From the NCBI GenBank assembly GCA_036971615.1, contig JAYKKR010000009.1:806001-870000 (forward strand): a stretch of 64,000 nt of DNA, written 5' to 3'. The notes under the pieces were generated by a model. That model was not told the origin of the DNA and searched no databases. It was given only the letters and a program-made list of their open reading frames with translations. Of the stretch, positions 11,944 through 23,989 are shown in pieces (position 1 is the first letter of the stretch; every line of letters begins with the position of its first letter). The translations under genes and the position numbers were made by a program. The stretch comes from Amyloporia xantha (taxonomy: Eukaryota > Basidiomycota > Agaricomycetes > Polyporales > Adustoporiaceae).

Positions 11944-14328
11944 GCAGCTTGTCGTGGAACAGGAAATAACAATGCTTACCATTAACAAGTTGGAACCGGA
12001 GGCTTATTTTAGCACATATGTTCCTCGGCGGTTCTTGGGTTGTACTTCGCGGGTTCGGCCGTCGATCTCTCCAGCGTGCCGGAAAATCTCGGTTCTATGT
12101 CCACATTGCATACCCACGATACGGTTAACCGGGTCGACGACTGATAATCGTAGATCACTCTACCTTTCCCGCAAAGATCTTGAGATATTTGTCGTGCACA
12201 GATCTTGGTCGCGATCGCCCGAAGCTGGCAGCTCGCCTATGCTGACGTCCGGCCGCCTTGAACACGGAAATCGACCATTCACAGAACTCTACTGCTCTTG
12301 GTTCATTTGCAAAAGAAATCTGGCTTCGTAGCAACGTTACCTGATTAAGATAAATGCGGCTGTGTGAACACAGTTACGATGCTTCTTGAATACGCACAGG
12401 TCTGTAGATGTAACGATGAGCAGAATTTCACAGGGCGGACGACGCTGCAACACCGCGGCTAACAATAGGAGTGAGACATAGATCGTGACTGTGGATGGAG
12501 AAGATGGCTGTTCCGAGCTTCCCTGTTCACACCCGCAAAAAATCCACGCAAAAACGGAAATGGGTGGGGAACATCGGGCGGGCATTAAAGAATGCATCAC
12601 TGCATTGACAAAAGTCAGGGGTCCTCAGATTTCAAAGCTGAGGTCATATGAGATCAGACCATACGGACTTTACTCGCATTCAGGGCCAAGCAGAATAACG
12701 CTCGAGACCTATTTCACATTCTGATCCGGTACAAATGTTAGCAATCGGCCTGGGACGTCTTCTGCCGAGAACGGAGGCCGTGGAGCCCATGTCATCTTCT
12801 AGAATTACCTCTGCAGAGGAGTAGGTCCTAGGTCTGGCGCGTGCGCGAACTGCGTGCATCGGAGCGACAGGCTCCGCATGGACCACAATTTTCTCTCATG
12901 TTATTTCTGGACAATGAACACTGCTCAGAGAAACGATGCGAAGCTAGATTGGATTGACTCAAACTAAAACGGTACCGAAATGCCTGAAGAAATAGCTCAA
13001 CAGGTTTATCATCCCGATGCGCCGATGCATCCACGACAGGGGTTCGTCGACCGTATGTCTTCGTCGCTTGTTCTGGGCTCGTCCACAGCATTCCAGAGTG
13101 AAGAAAAGCCCGGTAGTTCTGCAACGGACAGAGCATTTGTTAACACTCATACACATTGCCGTTATTGTCGCTCACGCGTGTCAGAACATGATCCCACACG
13201 TCCACATGCTTACCGCGAAGGACCCTGGATCTCCAGCTGAAATTTCTCTGCCGTAAGGCGCCACCGTCTTTACAGCATCTTTTAGATGACTTTTTATTGC
13301 AGATTTAGATGTCGTTGCCGCGAACATGCCAGTGGATAATCCATTGTGGTAATGTGATTCCTTGAGAAGAAGACAGTGGGCCGGTGTGAAGCTTGGGCTA
13401 TTCATAGTAGAGCTCTAATAGGACTTACTCCTACCAGGCGGGACGGCCTAAATCGACAATGCCCTTCTCCAATCTTATCCTATCGGGAGATGATCATCAT
13501 GGGCAACCAGTACGTGCTAGTCAAAGAAGGAGAAGTTATGAGAGATCGGCGGCACCTATAGAATAGGAAGATCATAATTGTGTTTTACCCCGCAAGGCCA
13601 GCTTGCTCGTCCCAAACATAGACCTGGGTACCAGTACTATATCAGTAGGCGAATATACCGTTTTAGAACACCTATAACGCAAGGCGATATAAAAATCGGT
13701 CTTCAATATCGATCGCGATCTTCAATTCCACTGTTTAAGATTGTGTCAAACTGACTTACGAGGATATTGCCAATCCTGAGCCGGATGCTAGTTGACAATG
13801 ACTCTATACGGAGTGTCATTAAGGAGTTCAAAAATGCCCTCGGAGGTCTACAAGACGATCACAGTTGTACTCTCGAGCGACACATGTCATCCGGAGCCGC
13901 CATTAGATTGTAATTTTAGCCCTTGAGACAAAACATGCCTAACGCATCCTATACGATTGCATCCACCCGTTTGGTCCTACGGGAGTTAGTGGTTCCGTGT
14001 AGGGTCAATGATATTTTGAGAAAACTCTCGTGTAGATTCCCGCACCGAAAAGTGGTTATTGAATCCGTGGAAACAAAGACCTCTTCTTAACGTCAAGGGC
14101 ACAAGTTATACGGGTGATTTTCGGCAGCCTATTAAGCGGTTCCTGATGTCCACGCGTGGTGTGGCACCACACAGTGATGCGACTATGAATGACCGAGAAC
14201 TAGGCGTTTTTGGTAACGCGAATCTAAATATGCACACGGCAAATGCAGAAATAGCATGAGCGATTATAGCAGGTACATTCTGGAACATACGCGAGTAATG
14301 TTTTCCTACTTACCGTATTGCCCAACTT

Positions 14329-15162
14329 TCAGCAGACTGTATCTGAGCTGCAACGGTACTTGCAAAAGATCGTTCGATTTAACAAGGAAACACACCAACA
14401 CGACGTCCCCTTTTCTAAAATGCTGATTGTCTGATCCGCCGTCGAGAACCAGCCAAAACCCTTGTCCTGATAATTGCGTCCACGAGCAACAAAATACTTA
14501 ATCGCGTGAGCGAAAGAACGATATGGAAGTGCCTGAACGTGCATGTGCAGATGGTTCACTGAGTTGAAGGGAGGAATATGAAAGCCCAGACTAATGACGT
14601 ACTGAGCCGGCGAACCAATCATGAGATAAGTTTGCGAGAACGTACCGACGCGAACCAGGAAGAACACCTAAATCATCTAAGAGATAATGACCGATGCTAC
14701 GCATTTGCCGGACTGAGGAATATGACCACTTCTAGCGGTCACGAAATCAACTTGTACGTACTTGTGATTACATCCGAATTGCTAAGCGACTTCACGCTAT
14801 CTAGAGACAATCAGGATATGAAGAACAAAGAGATAGGAAAGGACCTACCGATATGCTGTTTTGGAATGACTTGTATGTGCTGAGTTGCAGACGGGTTATG
14901 ATCTCGAAATGCTATGAATTCTTCATTCTTGCGCCCTTTCTGTGTGAAAATCTCCTCCTTCAAGTTGAGTGTAGTATACCTCACCTCCCACAGCACATCG
15001 AACCCATTCTTTGCGGAAACCTGACAGAAGACACAGGTAGGAGCCACACGGCCTTCCGAATTCAGTGAGGCCTTTACAAGACCGTGCTCGCCGTTTCCTT
15101 CGTCCACAGGATTACGAGTAAAGTAAGACTGGAAAATGAGCATACGCCAATTTGCCAGCATC
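14329..15162 (-). CDS. HIT-family nucleotide hydrolase/transferase
   Basis: ATG 15162 (MLANWRMLIFQ). Exons join in frame as CVFCQVSAKNGFDVLWE, then KGRKNEEFIAFRDHNPSATQ with HIQVIPKQHI, DSVKSLSNSDV, RQMRSIGHYLLDDLGVLPG and YVISLGFHIPPFNSVNHLHM. The histidine triad signature is HLHMHVQ with the middle catalytic His. The N-terminal CxFC and F-R-D-x-x-P-x-A patterns are standard for this group. The sequence FNSVNHLHxHV places it with the HINT3/aprataxin-like HIT proteins, which act on adenylated nucleotides; the exact substrate is not known. Stop at 14329-14331. It is divergent from the Ubp8 gene, with about 305 bases between the starts. The fold call is secure. Confidence 0.88.
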
Positions 15163-15467
15163 AAGCTGTCGACATAGGTGCACGGCAGACAAATAGATGA
15201 CTAGCAATAGCCTGAGAGCGTACGCGATGTCGAAGGCATCCACCTGCTATGAATACAGTATTGGCGTCACGTGCATTAACACCACGCCGCGGCAGATCTT
15301 ACTGTAGATCCACTGAACGTTGACCGCAGCTCAATCCAATTATTGCAATAAGTAACCGCCATCTGCCTTCAAGGCGAGGTGAGAGGATTAGTTAGTAAAA
15401 GAAAGGTCATATCTGATGTTTATCTTACAGGTCTAGCGTGCAGTTGTGTAATTACCTGCACATCTCT

Positions 15468-17821
15468 ATGTTTTCAACATTCGAAGATGCGACTAGCGGC
15501 ACTTGTCCTCACATCCCTTCATCATCACTACCAAATGACCTTCTAGCAGACAAGTTCAAAGCAATAGCAACATGGAACGTACAAGTCTCGCAACAAGTTA
15601 CACGTTCGGTGAAGCGCCGCAAGGTGCGCATTACTGGGTTTGCAGGAAGGATTGGCAGATAGTAATAACTACATGCACAGATCGCCGTTCCGACGTGCGG
15701 AAGCTGCGAATTGCCACTATCACGTCCATTCGTATGTTTGCAATGCTCATACTCCGGCTGCTGGCGTGGTGGACATGTCAAACGCCACCTGGAGGAGTCT
15801 GGACACACATTTTGTTCGTACTCATTCCCTCCCGGGGTTCAGCTCCCCGAAATCAAATCCATACATTTCGCTGGATGCTTCACCTCCATGCGGCTCGTCT
15901 GCTCCCGATACTTAGTTTACTGAAGGATTGCTTGTTCGGATGCAGGTGCAGATGTGAAAACAGGCTCTATCTTCTGCAGCGAATGCGGCGATTTTGTGTA
16001 TCATAGTGGCATGAGTCACCTCTATTCTGCCGCAACTCTGGGTGCGGAAGAGAAGATTACGGTGTTCCGAGGTATCTCTAGTCCTATCTAACGATGAGCT
16101 TCATTTCACATGACTCACAGTAGGCACGACATGCCGTGAACCGTTCAAACCATGGCTGCCGGACGAGAAAGAGGCGGCTCTCCTTGAAGCCGTTGACTCC
16201 CTTCCATGCCAAGGTTAGCGGGTCGATTCCGGATCAGACAGATAACTACATCTTTCGTCACTGACACGTCCTATCTAAAGGTCGAAGAGGACTGCTGAAC
16301 CTTGGTCAAACTTGTTTCATGAATGTTATCCTACAATCATTGGTGGTGAACCCTTTTCTTCGAGACCACTTTCTGAGCGACAAGCATAATCATCAAATGT
16401 GTAAGAATGTGAACTGTACATGCTGTGAGATGGATAAGCTATTTGTGGAAGTCAGTCCGTTCCAGCTTCTTTCGGAAATAATGGTAACGTTGCGGTCTTC
16501 TCTAGGTGTTCTCGGACAACTCGATACCATATGGCCCGACCAGCTTCCTCGCGACAACTTGGCGCGTTACATCAGAGCTTGCTGACTATGCGCAGCAGGA
16601 CGCACACGAGTTCTTCATATCCGCGCTGAATGAGATTCACAAGACATCCCGTGTGTCGACAGCATCGAAGTGCATTTGCATCGTCCATTCTACCTTCGCT
16701 GGCCTTCTCCAGAGCGACGTGAAATGCGGACGCTGCGGCAATGTCACCACGGCGACTGATCCTATGCTCGACATCAGTTTAGAGCTTCATGATAAGGGAG
16801 CCAGGCTAGCAGGCGAGGAGCTGACACTCGCGTCGTGCCTCAGAAAGTGAGATCCCTCCTTGTGATCGTCGAGATGCTCCTTCGACGTTGTGGCAGATTC
16901 ACTCAGCCGGAAAAGTTGGGTCCCAGCGGATATAGCTGTGCTAAATGTGGGAAAGCTTCCCATGCAAGTTCTATTTCTGTGATTCTCTTGGCTGTGCTGT
17001 GCTAATTCCTTTCCCAGGATTCCAACAAACGGCTGAGCATCCGAAAGCTGCCTCCTGTGCTCAGCTTCCAGTTCAAGGTGAGAGTATTTGAGTCTGTTGC
17101 GAGATTCCGTACCTTCAACCAGAGTGGACTAGCGTTTTGAGCACAAATCCGGAGATAAGTCCGCAGCTCACAAGATCGAGTCTCCCGTTCGGTTTCCTTC
17201 GTCCATCAATATGGCACCTTTCACTACCCTCGTTATGGACTTAAATGATCGAGAAGCAGAAGGAAACGGAACATCGGATCCCGTTACGTCCTTGTGAGCC
17301 AATTTCTGGGTTCTTTGACTTCGAATCCAGCTCACTGCGGTCCTGGTGGATGAGGAGGACGCTTCCTGGCCCCCGGGCGATGTACGAGTATGATCTTTTC
17401 TCAGTCGTATGTCACGAAGGTCAAATCAACAATGGCCACTATACCTGCTTCGCACGTTCCCAGGACGAGGTGTGTTTGATCCTTCTCACGCACTGTGGGC
17501 CGTCCTTCTCACCTGGAGCAGTGGTACAGATTTGACGATGACAAGTGAGGGGTTTTCCCGCAATGTTTGTCAGATTTTTCGTGCTCAGCTGACGCCGCCC
17601 TCCGTAGAGTGACACATTCTAGCCTCGGGGCGTGCCTCGCCTCGCAGTCTCAAGCCTATATGTGTTTCTACGTCAAAAGACATACAGAGTACGGACCATA
17701 CGTAACGCCTTCCTATAAGGTCACGCGAGAAGCGGAGGCCGTAAAAGAGAAGGAAAGAGAACGAGAGAAAGAAGCTGCCCGCATGCGAGAAGTAGAGGAC
17801 GATTTATTGTCGACGGTCTGA
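15468..17821 (+). CDS. UBP8: Ubiquitin-specific protease Ubp8/USP22 (SAGA deubiquitinase)
   Basis: ATG 15468 (MFSTFEDATSGTCPHI). An N-terminal UBP-type zinc finger follows: CGSCELPLSRPFVCLQC, GCWRGGHVKRHLEESGHTFC and SIFCSECGDFVYH. The catalytic Cys box is GLLNLGQTCFMNVILQSL (about 16290-16350), the His box is VCHEGQINNGHYTCFA, and the acidic partner follows in WYRFDDDK. A Zn ribbon is seen as DVKCGRCGNV and YSCAKCGKAS. The C-terminal tail is a charged coiled segment rich in Glu, Lys and Arg, ending DDLLSTV, stop at 17819-17821. Zinc finger plus USP order matches yeast Ubp8 and human USP22, which remove ubiquitin from histone H2B within SAGA. All catalytic residues are present. About ten introns. 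Confidence 0.9.
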
Positions 17822-18002
17822 TTTCTTTGCGGCTTGTGTATCCAATTTCGGAATATGAAGCCTAAAATAGCATTCTGTAAAGCAGATGTATGAAATGTAC
17901 GTGGCGAATACAAAGTGATAGGTATATGTGCTGAGTGAGATACAGTGGGATCTACTGAGGGAGTAGGGATAACGAATTCATGGAGCCGACATCGCGTAAA
18001 AG

Positions 18003-18806
18003 TTAGGGGATAATATCTTTCAACTCGCCCTCCTTGACCCGGATCTCGACCACTTCGACCTCGTAATCCATCATGGAAGAGTTAGTAGACGAGACGGAAG
18101 ATGACACGAATCCTGACGCATTCGGCGGAGAAGTCGAGGCAACATCTACATTGTCATGTAATCGGTTCACGTGCGTGGTAGAGAACATGAGCAGCAAATT
18201 AGATGAGCAAGCGTAGCGGGGGAAGAAGATGACAAACGAACATCTGTCTTTGATATACGGTGGCACGAAGAGATCCTAGACCGTCCAGTCAGTCTATCTC
18301 TGTGTCTGGATCGGACCTGCATGCCGAGGCATTGGAACTCACCTGGTTCCACACGAATCCTTGACTCCTCTGAATGGTCAAGATTGGTCGAAGGGTGAAG
18401 ACCGGCTGGCGATGTTTCTTCCGGTGCTGTCTCCTAGGGCTCTCAGGCTCAGGCTCAATAGCACGCTGCTTTCCCTTGACATCCTTCTTGTATTCCGCTA
18501 TTTTCCGCGCGGCGGCCTCATCGCCCTCATCAATCCCTATGTCACCCTCCGCCGGAGGGGCGTGTTTCTCGTTCTCGGGCACAACAGGATGGTCACTGTC
18601 GGAGACATCACTACCACGGTGGATAGTCCGGCCATAATCCTCTTCGTCCTCCGAGCAGGAGTTGCTCTCTGACCCACTGTCGCTATAGTCATCATCGTAG
18701 GGGATCTGCTCGTAGCAGGCCCATGTCGGCGGAGACGGCGCTCGTCCGATCCTACGCCGGGCGAACGTAGGATATGCGGTGTGTCCAGTAGGAGTATTGC
18801 TCATAG
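18003..18806 (-). CDS. Acidic, largely disordered protein of unknown function
   Basis: The start at ATG 18806 (MSNTPTGHTAYPTFARRR) is preferred. An in-frame start at 18984 would add a low-complexity His/Ser-rich leader. After PPTWACYEQIPYDDD comes a run of Asp/Glu/Ser (DSGSESNSCSEDEEDYGR), then a basic segment with EYKKDVKGKQRAIEPEPESP and RRQHRKKHRQPVF. An intron of about 65 nt joins FVWNQ to DLFVPPYIKDR. A Ser-rich tail ends VEIRVKEGELKDIIP, stop at 18003-18005. The acidic and basic blocks look like a nuclear or nucleolar protein, but this is inference. The conserved island around TLRPILTIQRSQGFVWNQ-DLFVPPYIKDR may be the functional part. A second intron near the end of that island is possible. 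Confidence 0.6.
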
Positions 18807-20807
18807 TTGTTTCGTCAACGTCGTGTGCGACGTGCTCTACTGCTTGCAGACGGTGATGGTGGTATGAGAGAGAAAGAGTCGGACGTGGTCGGAGTGCTGA
18901 GTATGAGTGTGATGTGTGAAGAGTAACGGGGGCAGAGGGCTGGGTAACGCGAGGCGTCGAGTCACTACTTCCCTCTTTAGGCAATCCGCATCAACTTCAT
19001 GAAGACCGACTTTAAAGTTCTAACAACCGCGAGCGGATCACCTATGCGACGCAGTCTCGAATTGCGCTAGTCTTCGTTAGTGCGGTGATATTCAGAGCTT
19101 ACGCGAAGCTTTCCGTACATTTCTCAGACAACGATGAAGCCGCCTGGTGCAACTGTCATATTTCTCGCGACCTCATCATCAATCGAGCCGCCGTTGTTCT
19201 CGCGGTGGGCCGCCTACCCTTTCGAACGACGCTCATTGGGATGGTGGCTGGTGCCGTTCATTATTAGTCCAGAACTCGTCGTAATCATCACACCGTACAC
19301 CGTGCGCGGAGTATTACTTTCACTTCCGTTGGTCGGAACGATAGCCGTCCTGTATGGCCGTAACAGCTGTACGTAACAGGGCCTATCTTAGATATCATAC
19401 AGTTCTAAACTTCCTTCGTTATGACTGAGGAATCTCGTGCACCCTGTGAGCTGCCTTGCACGGGCTTGACCTCTCTCCTCCAATCGGTGACTTCATTGAA
19501 TAAGACTGTGTACAAGGTATGGGAGCCGTTTGGTATTAATTAGGTATATGGTTCAAACTCTGTCCCCACATGTCCGTAATGAGCAGTAGATGTTCGATGA
19601 ACAGATCTGAGAGTCAAGATCCTAGAATGGAAGCACCGGTACCCTTGTGAACTGCTCGACAGCTTGTCGAGCGTGTTGCAGACGCCACCTTGGGTGTGAC
19701 GCCTGCCGTGTCAGTGGGGTTCTAGTGAGCGGACGCTGTCCTAGATTAGTTCAGGGGACACTTCCTCTGGTATTTTTACGAAATACTCTTCGCACTGAAG
19801 CAGCTCAAGCTCGCAGCTTGTTAGTGTTATCGAAGACCCGTGGTTAGTAAACTAAATTTACACTTCCATACTGCAAAGATGCTGTCTCACATGCCATTCA
19901 AGTTGGCGTCATCCAGGGAACTCTTGACGAGTCTGTAATGTTGTAATAGACATATGACAGTCTCGATGAGTACTGATCTCGTCAGTCAGCACAGGAGTAT
20001 AAACCTCTTCGGACCGCCCTGTTACTTGGTGCAAGATTCCTGCCGCACGTATAATTATAATTGTACATTTCTGCCGCATGCGGCTCATTTTGTCTTCCCA
20101 CTGCTTATAGAGCACGGATGTATGTACGTACGCGTTCATCCGCAGCACTTTTGCAGATGTCGTTATGACAATCACCGGCATCGCATAGCTTGAATGAGTC
20201 GGTCCTGAACGACGGTACAAGCTTCGACGAATCACAAGTAGTTCATTTGAAAGGGCCCATATAAAGCCCCGAGTAAGGGGCATACAATATTGAGGCAGCG
20301 GCGAAGCTTCTGAGTGGTGTTCGCACGGACTATAGTCAGCTTTTCGGACGCATTTCGACCACGGTGGGCATGGTGCGGCAGCCTTACCAGTCGTACTTAC
20401 ACGAGTTCTTCCCCGCTTGTTGCAGCCAGAGTAACGCCATGACATTTGAACGACGAGGGGTGCTAGTTGTAAGTTGCTTGACATGAATAAAGGCTCAGCT
20501 TCGCCGAGGATCCGCGGATGGATAGGTGGGCTGTCGATTGATCAATGCAATAGGAAGCCGTGATCGTGTCTCGCGTGGTCGACGCTGTACCTGACCGTAT
20601 TAGTATACAAATTCACCATGAAATAGCGGACAATCGTATACATGCAGCGTACTGCTACAAGATTAACTTGACATCGGGGAGGCCGGTCTTGATATCGTAC
20701 ATCAGGGCTGACAGCCCAGCAGGCTCCCACACCCGCAGCATTTCCGTCGCATTCGTGCCATGAGCACCTCATTACATCCACTCAACAGCTTCCCTAATGA
20801 CAGTCGT
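18807..20807. other. Intergenic region, about 2 kb
   Basis: Contains only short or two-strand frames. The longest (minus, 19909-20484, 191 codons) is Cys/His/Arg-rich with no recognisable motif or joining exon. A short plus frame at about 19421 starts with ATG (MTEESRAPCELPC) but cannot be extended. No gene is claimed. Confidence 0.35.
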
Positions 20808-21947
20808 CTACTCTTCAAGTAGGTATGGTCTCTCCTGCCAGAAGTCGTCTCCAATGATGTCGCAATGGAGCAGCTCGATGGTCGTCTGCACCTTTGCCTT
20901 CCTCGCCACTTTCCGTTTCGCGGGTGCCGTAGATGTTGTCTCGAGATGAGGCTGCGCTGAGCCTTCCTCTTCTGCAACGGTCAGTGGCAAGTCGATTTCG
21001 GCAGGAATCTTTGAGGAACGAAGCGGTTCGGCGTTAGTTTGAGCCATACACTCTCACAGGGGCAGACAACGACCCACCATCTCCCTTACTAGAACACTTC
21101 CCTTTCTATATCGCGCAGGTATCGTATTATAATTGACACCAAAGCGAGAATGAAGTATCTCGTGCTTTGTACTGGAGACAGTGCCCTGGAGACAAATAAT
21201 CAGGACGGCAGAACCAGGCTTCACAAAGGGATCCTAACCCGAAGTGTCTCATGAGCGTGTGCGGTGCTTTCGCCGCCCTGAAGTACGAGGGCCCAAAACG
21301 TTGTGTTATACAAATTGTTGATGTGCGCTTGGGGCTAAATATCAGTGCCATTCAGCGGTGAGGGTCACCAGAAAGTATGAGAGCTCACTGTCTGCTTGTC
21401 GCCATGCAAAATAATCTCGAACTTCCTTTGATGATGGGTACATCACTATTCGACCGTCGAACGATGGTGGGTATCGGAGAATTGTGTTGGGTAGATATTT
21501 CGACCAATTGTATACGTATGAGGATGTGAAAAGCGATGTGATGGTGCTCAATATTTTTGCCTGACGGCGGTTGTACAAGGTTGTGGATTTGCGAAAGAGA
21601 AAGCTACCGGCGGGGTTAAGCCTGGTTATTTTGGGCGTAGGACGCATAAAAGACCTACCTGAACTCGTCGGATTCGCCGAATGCGAGAACGATGTCCTTC
21701 ATTTCGTTCATGACGTCTCGAGCCGCATGATCCATTAGCTGCAAAGCCTTTTCGTCGTTAGGCTTTGCAAATTCATGCTCCGCAGACAATCTGGTAATTT
21801 GAAGTCAATAACTTTGGATGATCTCCCCTATTTGTGGACTAACCGATGAAATGCATGTCCATCAATACGCAGGACTATGAAGGTACCAGGAAGGAGGGGA
21901 TCGGGTAACTCAAAGTTCTTGACGTACGCATATCGCGAACCTGCCAT
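20808..21947 (-). CDS. THG1: tRNA(His) guanylyltransferase
   Basis: ATG 21947 (MAGSRYAYVKNFELPDPLLP). The metal-binding motif RIDGHAFHR is followed, across an intron, by LSAEHEFAKPNDEKALQLMD and AFGESDEFS, the second carboxylate pair. Then FLFRKSTTLYNRRQAKILST, YPSSKEVRDYFAWRQAD, HINNLYNTTFWALVLQGG, TAHAHETLR, and FGVNYNTIPARYRKGSVL. The C-terminal exon gives LLHCDIIGDDFWQERPYLL, stop at 20808-20810. Thg1 adds G-1 to the 5' end of tRNA-His by 3'-5' polymerisation, needed for HisRS recognition. All catalytic carboxylates and the HINNLYNTTFW signature are present. It is divergent from the pterin-dehydratase gene with about 280 bases between starts. Confidence 0.93.
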
Positions 21948-22229
21948 GGTCGCTGCTATATATCAAATGGATTCTTGTATTCCAAAGGACCTGTGGAATG
22001 CGAAATCTGCTCTGTATTTTTCGAGAGTCCAGCGCATCGACGAGTTAAACTGGTTTACAGGATTCGCCACAAACGAGATGTTGATCTCGGCAATAAATAA
22101 CTTGAGATTCCTTGACTAAATTGCATATTTAACGAGCGCTTATGCTCATCAATCCTGAGCGCTGGCCAGCGACCCCTCGCATTGCCAACTATATTGCCAA
22201 CCCTACTTCTCACATCTGTGACAGGACAT

Positions 22230-23376
22230 ATGCTCAATGCACTGTCTAAGTTGTATTGCTCCTCTGTCACGGTCACCAAAGCATTGAAACCATGCACGCA
22301 GTCAGTTATTCCAACGCTGCTATGTCGATATTTTTCGTCCAGACCAGTTGGGAAGCAGCCGAACCATCCTGCTAGAACTAGTACGAAATCCGGGACGAGC
22401 TTTCTCGACTTCGCATACGACCTTCACGGAATAACGCAGGAGATAAAGCACACTGACCAATCAGGTAATGTCTCAGCGTAACTGCAGGGAACCTTGCGAT
22501 ACTATCTAATTCAGTCTCGATGCAGAGTAGCGGGCGCCAGGATCTTGATGGAGACTCAGAGTTGCCGCCTCTACCAGATGCACCTAAATATCCTTGCCCA
22601 CATCTGAATGATTGGGAGATCGTTAAATACCTTGTCCCTCTCTACCAGCGAGGATGGTTCGTTCGCAGCTCGGACTTCGCCCGTGACCCCAAAGAGCGTC
22701 CTTCGTGCGACGTTTCGCCCCAGCTCGTCAGACATCTCTGTTTTCGCAAAACCCGAGGTCAGGACACGGAGTCAGATTTTGTGCTGGACATTGGAAAGAT
22801 ACAAGATGCAGAAAACGTGAGGTTGTTTCTACTGGTTGAACTGTCCATCTAACACAGCCTTGGTAGCATCATTGCACCTTTAGCTTGTCGCAGCATAAGG
22901 TCGAGGTCAGGCTGAGCACGCTTTCTGCCCTGCCCAATCCATTGCCAAGTCCAGGAGAGGAAAAGGTTTCGATGCGCTCAGGTATCACTTTGCGGGATGT
23001 GCGCCTTGCGATTATCATCGAGCAGGCGTTCCAGCAATACCTTGACCGCGGTACCGCAGTTCCACATGACCAATGTCCGAAAGAGTATAGCGCTTTTGCC
23101 CAGCCACGCACGATGTGGGGGGTCGAAGATTTACGAATGACACAGCAACAAGTCAGTAAACGCCGGCCCTGTGTCGTCTGTGGATCCAAGAGGCATAGAT
23201 CAAGTGTCTGCCCGAGTCAGTTCCAAAAGAAACCAGAGACACCATGCGTCCATTGTGGGCAGTTGCATTGGCAATGGCGATGTCCTCACCAAAGGAGAGG
23301 GGTTACATTAGGAAGCTCGAGACATCATACGTTCCAGGAACAGAAGACGAAGCAAGAGGTACCTAATAGCAGCTAA
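22230..23376 (+). CDS. Mitochondrial pterin-4a-carbinolamine dehydratase-like protein with two zinc knuckles
   Basis: ATG 22230 opens a Ser/Arg-rich leader (LLCRYFSSRPVGKQ) typical of a mitochondrial presequence. Exons join as TDQS-VSMQSSG and, with an intron about 22817-22866, as KIQDAEN-HHCTFSLSQHKVEV. The middle domain follows the PCD/DCoH pattern: LVPLYQRGWFVRSS, LVRHLCFRKTRG, the AENHH active-site pair (normally HHP, here HHC), then KVEVRLSTLSA and GITLRDVRLAIIIEQAFQ. The C-terminus adds CVVCGSKRHRSSVC (C-x2-C-x4-H-x4-C) and CVHCGQLHWQWRC (C-x2-C-x3-H-x4-C), i.e. two zinc knuckles. It ends at KTKQEVPNSS, stop at 23374-23376. PCD normally recycles tetrahydrobiopterin; zinc knuckles bind nucleic acid, suggesting a role other than pterin metabolism. 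The domain calls are good; the role is inferred. Confidence 0.75.
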
Positions 23377-23989
23377 AGAGGTGTAATATATGTCTATGAT
23401 GACCTTTATTCTGGTAGTGAACCGGTCGTCCACCACCCGTATGACATCAATATACAATAGTAATCATTCCGAAAACGATGCTAATGTTCCTTTAGCTGCT
23501 CGAACCTAACGATTAGTGCCAGAGTCGCTCCCATCAACATAACGACCTGTGGCAGATCTAGACGGTACAAAGGCGATCACTTCAAGGGCGAGAATAAGCA
23601 CTCGTGTTATTTGAAACATACAGCAGCAAACGTCGCTATTTTCCACTTGAATCAGAATCCACTACATGTATCCGCCGCCGAGTATTTTAGGGTATTGCCC
23701 CGTTGACCGGATTTCCGATCAGGCGCGCTATGCCCATGTGTTTGCTACAGGCACAAGAGATTAATTGATCAGGTCAAATGACGAGCGTATAGCTACTACC
23801 CGACGCGAGTACTTTCCTTGCTAATACACGCGACGACCGGAAGGTATAGTGACAAGGCTGGATCAGGTTTTGAGATACTAAGGGTACGCAAAAATGGCTA
23901 TCCTACGCACTGGTACCAAGGAAGAATCCGTAGCTGGCGCATGATTGAAGCCAGAAATACTCAGTAATCAGCCGGTTCTAATCCCTATA
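23377..23989. other. Intergenic region
   Basis: No supported gene between the two convergent 3' ends. Confidence 0.4.

Larger units (their letters stand above)
11642..14328. other. Gene-poor region with a small MITE
   Basis: Apart from the MITE at 11809-11935 and the TATA box, no supported gene is seen. The plus frame at 11954-12331 (125 codons) starts inside the MITE flank and has no recognisable features. Frames at 12828-13256 overlap on both strands and show no splice-compatible partners. Confidence 0.4.

Noticed and set aside
11954..12331. 125-codon plus-strand frame after the MITE
   Set aside because: Begins at the MITE flank and has no features of a conserved protein.
19909..20484. 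191-codon minus-strand frame
   Set aside because: No motif, no joining exons and atypical Cys/His/Arg-rich content; length alone is not enough.
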